From assembly GCF_002101965.1 (NCBI RefSeq), contig NZ_LQQA01000013.1:248001-312000 (forward strand): 64,000 bases of DNA, given 5' to 3'. The notes beneath the pieces are model-generated. The model saw nothing but the letters and a program-made list of their open reading frames with translations. It ran no database searches and was not told the DNA's origin. Shown piece after piece: positions 61,673 to 64,000 of the stretch. The stretch's first letter is position 1. The number at the start of each line of letters is the position of its first letter. The translations under genes were made by a program, and so were the position numbers. The DNA is from Mycolicibacterium wolinskyi (GTDB taxonomy: Bacteria > Actinomycetota > Actinomycetes > Mycobacteriales > Mycobacteriaceae).

Positions 61673-62356
61673 TTACGCGGCCGCGTCGCGAAGGATCTCC
61701 TGCAGCCGTTCCAGCGGATCACCAGTTTCGGGGTCGAGCCGGTTTTCCGACTGGTCCGGCGCTCCCCCACCCGACGTGGGCGGCGGCGCGACGGGGGTTG
61801 CGGCAGGCGGTGGTGGCGGGGGCGGCGGAGGTATCGCACGCACCGCCTCGATCTTGCGGTCGAGCCGGGCGAGCGCGTCGGCGCGCACAGCCTGCCGCTG
61901 CGGGTCGGGGTCGTTGTTGCCGGCGAAGCACCCGTCCGGAGCCTGTTCGACGACGGCCTTGGCGGCGAGGTAGCGGGCGGCCGCGGACTCACTGTCGAAG
62001 ACGCCTGCCGCACGGTCCCCGAGCGTTTCGCGGACGAGCACGAGATTCACCCGGACCGGACAGGATTGCGAAAGGTCGGTACGGGCCAGCGCTTCCGAGA
62101 ACTGCCGGTCGGCGTCCTCCAGCCGGTTCTCCAGAACCGCGCGGGCACCGTCGGCGTAGTACGCCCTGGCGGGCTCGACGATATTCAGCACCCGCAGCAC
62201 GGCCACATCACCGGCCATCGCCCCGGCGTCGCGATCGGCGAAGTTCGAGACGGCGGACTGGCCCGCGACACCGACCGACACGAGCTTGAGCACGGCGATG
62301 ACGAGTAGCAGCGCGACGGGTGCGGAGAACACCAACAGCTTGCGGCGCAGGGTCAT
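61673..62356 (-). CDS. Membrane-anchored protein with repeat-like helices and a Pro-rich tail
   Basis: The protein has 227 residues. One N-terminal membrane helix (KLLVFSAPVALLLVIAVLKLV) is followed by an alpha-helical, TPR-like region (EPARAYYADGARAVLENRLEDADRQFSEALARTD). A polyproline stretch (eight or more Pro) follows, then a C-terminal acidic helix. It is the last gene of a set with two VWA-type membrane proteins and overlaps the preceding one by 4 bases (62353/62356). Genes of this kind accompany MoxR ATPases and DUF58 proteins, which would lie beyond the right edge. A role in assembly of surface or secreted complexes is an inference. Confidence 0.78.
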   Translation of the reverse strand: MTLRRKLLVFSAPVALLLVIAVLKLVSVGVAGQSAVSNFADRDAGAMAGDVAVLRVLNIVEPARAYYADGARAVLENRLEDADRQFSEALARTDLSQSCPVRVNLVLVRETLGDRAAGVFDSESAAARYLAAKAVVEQAPDGCFAGNNDPDPQRQAVRADALARLDRKIEAVRAIPPPPPPPPPAATPVAPPPTSGGGAPDQSENRLDPETGDPLERLQEILRDAAA

Positions 62357-63273
62357 GGCAGCGCCCCTACGTCGACGGGCCGGATGCGGCGAAACTCGCG
62401 CAACGTCAGGTACAGCTCGATCAGGATGAGGATCGCGGCCAGGCCGGCGAAGATCCAGTAGAGCTCCAGGCGCGCGGCCACCGTCGTCGCATCGGCCGCC
62501 CGGGTCGTGCCCTCGTCGTCCGGAAGCACCTCGGCGAGCGGCGCGGTGTCGCTGCGCAACACGTACGGCACCCCGATCTGGTCGGCGACGCCACGTAACG
62601 CGGCGACCTCGGTACGGCCGTAGTTCAGCACCGCGCCACCGTCGACTGCATTCTCCTGCAGCTCGAATCGGCGTTGTGGCGCTTCGGATCCCACCGCGCC
62701 GGCGCCGAGGTAGAACACGAGGTTCTGTGCGCGCGGGAACTGCTGCCTGGCGCTGATGAGCTGATAGCGCAGCACGGTGCCCGCCGCACCGACATTCGTG
62801 AGTTCGTCGGGCGCGGCCTCCGGCGTCATCGCAGCGAGCAGCGGCCGAAGACTCCAGGTGTCGGCGGACAGTGGCCAATCCACCGAGGGCCGTGACGTGA
62901 ATCCGAGAACCGAGAACCGCGCGTCGGGGTAGCGGTCGATCAGCGCGGCGATGTCGTCGTGCGCGGCCGCCATGCGCGTTCGCCCGTCGACGTCGCGCAC
63001 CGACATGTCAGCCGACCGGTCCAGTACCACAAAGACATTCGGCTCCCGGTCACCGGCAGCCCGGGCTGCCGCCTGGTCATCGCTGCCGATCGTCGGACGG
63101 GCCGCGGCCAGCAGCAGCAACAGTCCGGCCGCGGTCATCCCCGCCCAGCGCCACATCACCGTGCGGGTGCGTTCGGTGTCGGGTCGCCGACGCAGCATCA
63201 CAACTCGGGCGACGACCACGAGCACCGCCACCGCCGCGAGCAGCAGCGGAGGGAGTACGGGTTGCAGGGTCAC
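62353..63273 (-). CDS. VWA-domain membrane protein
   Basis: The protein has 306 residues. Two N-terminal membrane helices (PPLLLAAVAVLVVVARVVML; AGMTAAGLLLLLAAARP) come first, then a von Willebrand A-like domain (NVFVVLDRSADMSVRDVDGRTRMAAAHDDIAALIDRYPDARFSVLGFTSRPSVDWPLS), and a C-terminal helix (YWIFAGLAAILILIELYL). The MIDAS motif reads DRSADMS rather than DxSxS, so metal binding is uncertain. Start is GTG 63273, which overlaps the previous gene's stop (GTGA). It resembles the BatA/BatB proteins of MoxR-associated operons. Confidence 0.84.
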   Translation of the reverse strand: MTLQPVLPPLLLAAVAVLVVVARVVMLRRRPDTERTRTVMWRWAGMTAAGLLLLLAAARPTIGSDDQAAARAAGDREPNVFVVLDRSADMSVRDVDGRTRMAAAHDDIAALIDRYPDARFSVLGFTSRPSVDWPLSADTWSLRPLLAAMTPEAAPDELTNVGAAGTVLRYQLISARQQFPRAQNLVFYLGAGAVGSEAPQRRFELQENAVDGGAVLNYGRTEVAALRGVADQIGVPYVLRSDTAPLAEVLPDDEGTTRAADATTVAARLELYWIFAGLAAILILIELYLTLREFRRIRPVDVGALP

Positions 63274-64000
63274 CGGCGCACCACCACCGGCCACAGCGAC
63301 AGGGCGACCACTGCCAGCAGAGCCACGACGAGGCCGACATCGGGTGTTTCGATGGACCGGGTGGCGTTGTCCCCCCTCGACGCCGCACTCGGCGGGTGGT
63401 CTCTGATGTCGTCGAGCTGCCCATCGACCGCCGCACCGGCCTCAAAGGACCGTCCGCCGGTGCTGCGGGCGAGCTCGTCGAGTGGTCCCCCACCGGTGTC
63501 GGTGGCGAGCACGTTGACCTGGACTCCCGCGGCGGCGGCCATCTCGCGGACGCGTTCGTCGGTGAACAACTGCGCTCCGCCCGGCCCCGGAAGCGATTGC
63601 GGGCCGACATAGATCAGCGACCGGCGCTGCGGGGTCTTCTCGTCGAACGTCGGGAAACCGGTCAGGCACAGTGCAAGGACGTCTTCGACGTTCTCGGCGT
63701 AGTCGACGTAGGACACCGGCGCGACGAAGGGCTCACCGTCCTGCTGTTCGACCGGCTGCGCGTATGCGCCGAATTGGCCTGCGGCGTACTGGTAATCGCG
63801 GGTCAGTGGAATGACCCGCCGATTTGCCGAGGTGAGCCCGATCCGCTCGGTGCCGAATGAGGTGACCCGCTGGGCGAAGTACCGCATCGTCGCCGCGACC
63901 GCGGGTTCGGATACCGGCGCGCCGACACACACCATGATGTCCTCGGGCGCAAGGGCTTCGCTGGTCTGCGTGGTCGACGGCAGGCCCATCGGGCGGGCTG
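63270..64000 (-). CDS. VWA-like membrane protein, partial (extends beyond the window)
   Basis: At least 243 codons are open to the right edge; an ATG at 63989 exists but the frame stays open before it, so the true start is probably outside. The visible part is a VWA-type alpha/beta domain (VSEPAVAATMRYFAQRVTSFGTERIGLTSANRRVIPLTRDYQYAAG; RSLIYVGPQSLPGPGGAQLFTDERVREMAAAAGVQVNVLA). The C-terminal membrane helix is GLVVALLAVVALSLWPVVV. Its stop overlaps the next VWA gene by 4 bases. MIDAS residues are not visible in this portion. Confidence 0.78.
   Translation of the reverse strand, partial: ARPMGLPSTTQTSEALAPEDIMVCVGAPVSEPAVAATMRYFAQRVTSFGTERIGLTSANRRVIPLTRDYQYAAGQFGAYAQPVEQQDGEPFVAPVSYVDYAENVEDVLALCLTGFPTFDEKTPQRRSLIYVGPQSLPGPGGAQLFTDERVREMAAAAGVQVNVLATDTGGGPLDELARSTGGRSFEAGAAVDGQLDDIRDHPPSAASRGDNATRSIETPDVGLVVALLAVVALSLWPVVVRR

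Overview
The window is high-GC actinobacterial DNA and almost certainly from a rapidly growing mycobacterium (Mycolicibacterium, M. smegmatis-like). The diagnostic genes are irtAB for ferric-carboxymycobactin import, an antigen 85 mycolyltransferase, two mycobacterial hemophore-type (MHB) proteins, a Rv2717c-type nitrobindin, a Rv2172c-type methylenetetrahydrofolate reductase, FprA, and F420-dependent oxidoreductases. Many genes have GTG starts, 4-base stop/start overlaps, or a TANNNT -10 hexamer 6-8 bases before the start codon, which is the mycobacterial leaderless pattern. I see no rRNA, tRNA, CRISPR array, insertion sequence or phage genes.

Layout. 1-6.3 kb: an acyl-CoA dehydrogenase fragment, then a TetR-irtA-irtB operon, with a TetR plus enoyl-CoA hydratase pair divergent from it. 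7-8.2 kb: a short-chain dehydrogenase and a tiny Gly/Trp/Cys-rich secreted protein. 8.3-13.8 kb: a lipid or steroid side-chain catabolic operon (extended SDR, double-length acyl-CoA dehydrogenase, cysteine-less thiolase-like protein, DUF35 partner) facing a TetR across a perfect palindrome. 13.8-15.3 kb: a GNAT fused to a GyrA-like segment and an IdeR-box methyltransferase. 15.3-19 kb: a membrane protein, PepSY protein, PCuAC copper chaperone and Tat-exported DyP peroxidase, all on one strand. 19-25 kb: assorted metabolic genes (P-loop kinase, methyltransferase, nitrobindin, beta-lactamase-fold hydrolase, PPOX protein, carboxyltransferase, GNAT). 25-30.6 kb: two hemophore-like proteins, redox enzymes with HxlR and LysR regulators, and a small secreted protein. 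30.9-33.8 kb: a three-gene cluster around a second, cytoplasmic DyP-type peroxidase. 33.8-45.4 kb: hydrolases, an AraC regulator, antigen 85, a LysR with a Tat lipoprotein hydrolase, an FMN reductase/TetR/FAD oxidoreductase locus with twin operators, a decayed acyl-CoA dehydrogenase tail, and a hydrolase-FAH pair. 45.4-49.3 kb: hrpA. 49.3-56.9 kb: FAH protein, TetR and MFS exporter, MTHFR, hydrolase, fprA and a type II lumazine synthase sharing an IdeR box, and a lipase. 56.9-64 kb: a decapitated TetR next to an intact one, a gene with a Fur/Zur-type box at its start, an F420-type oxidoreductase with a SnoaL protein and PadR, and the end of a VWA-domain operon.

Iron and heme are a recurring theme. 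irtAB, two IdeR-type boxes, one Fur/Zur-type box, two MHB hemophore-like proteins, two DyP heme peroxidases and a nitrobindin lie within 58 kb. The best candidates for something undescribed are the DyP three-gene cluster, the PepSY/PCuAC/DyP operon, and the putatively metal-controlled methyltransferase, fprA/ribH2 and hypothetical genes.
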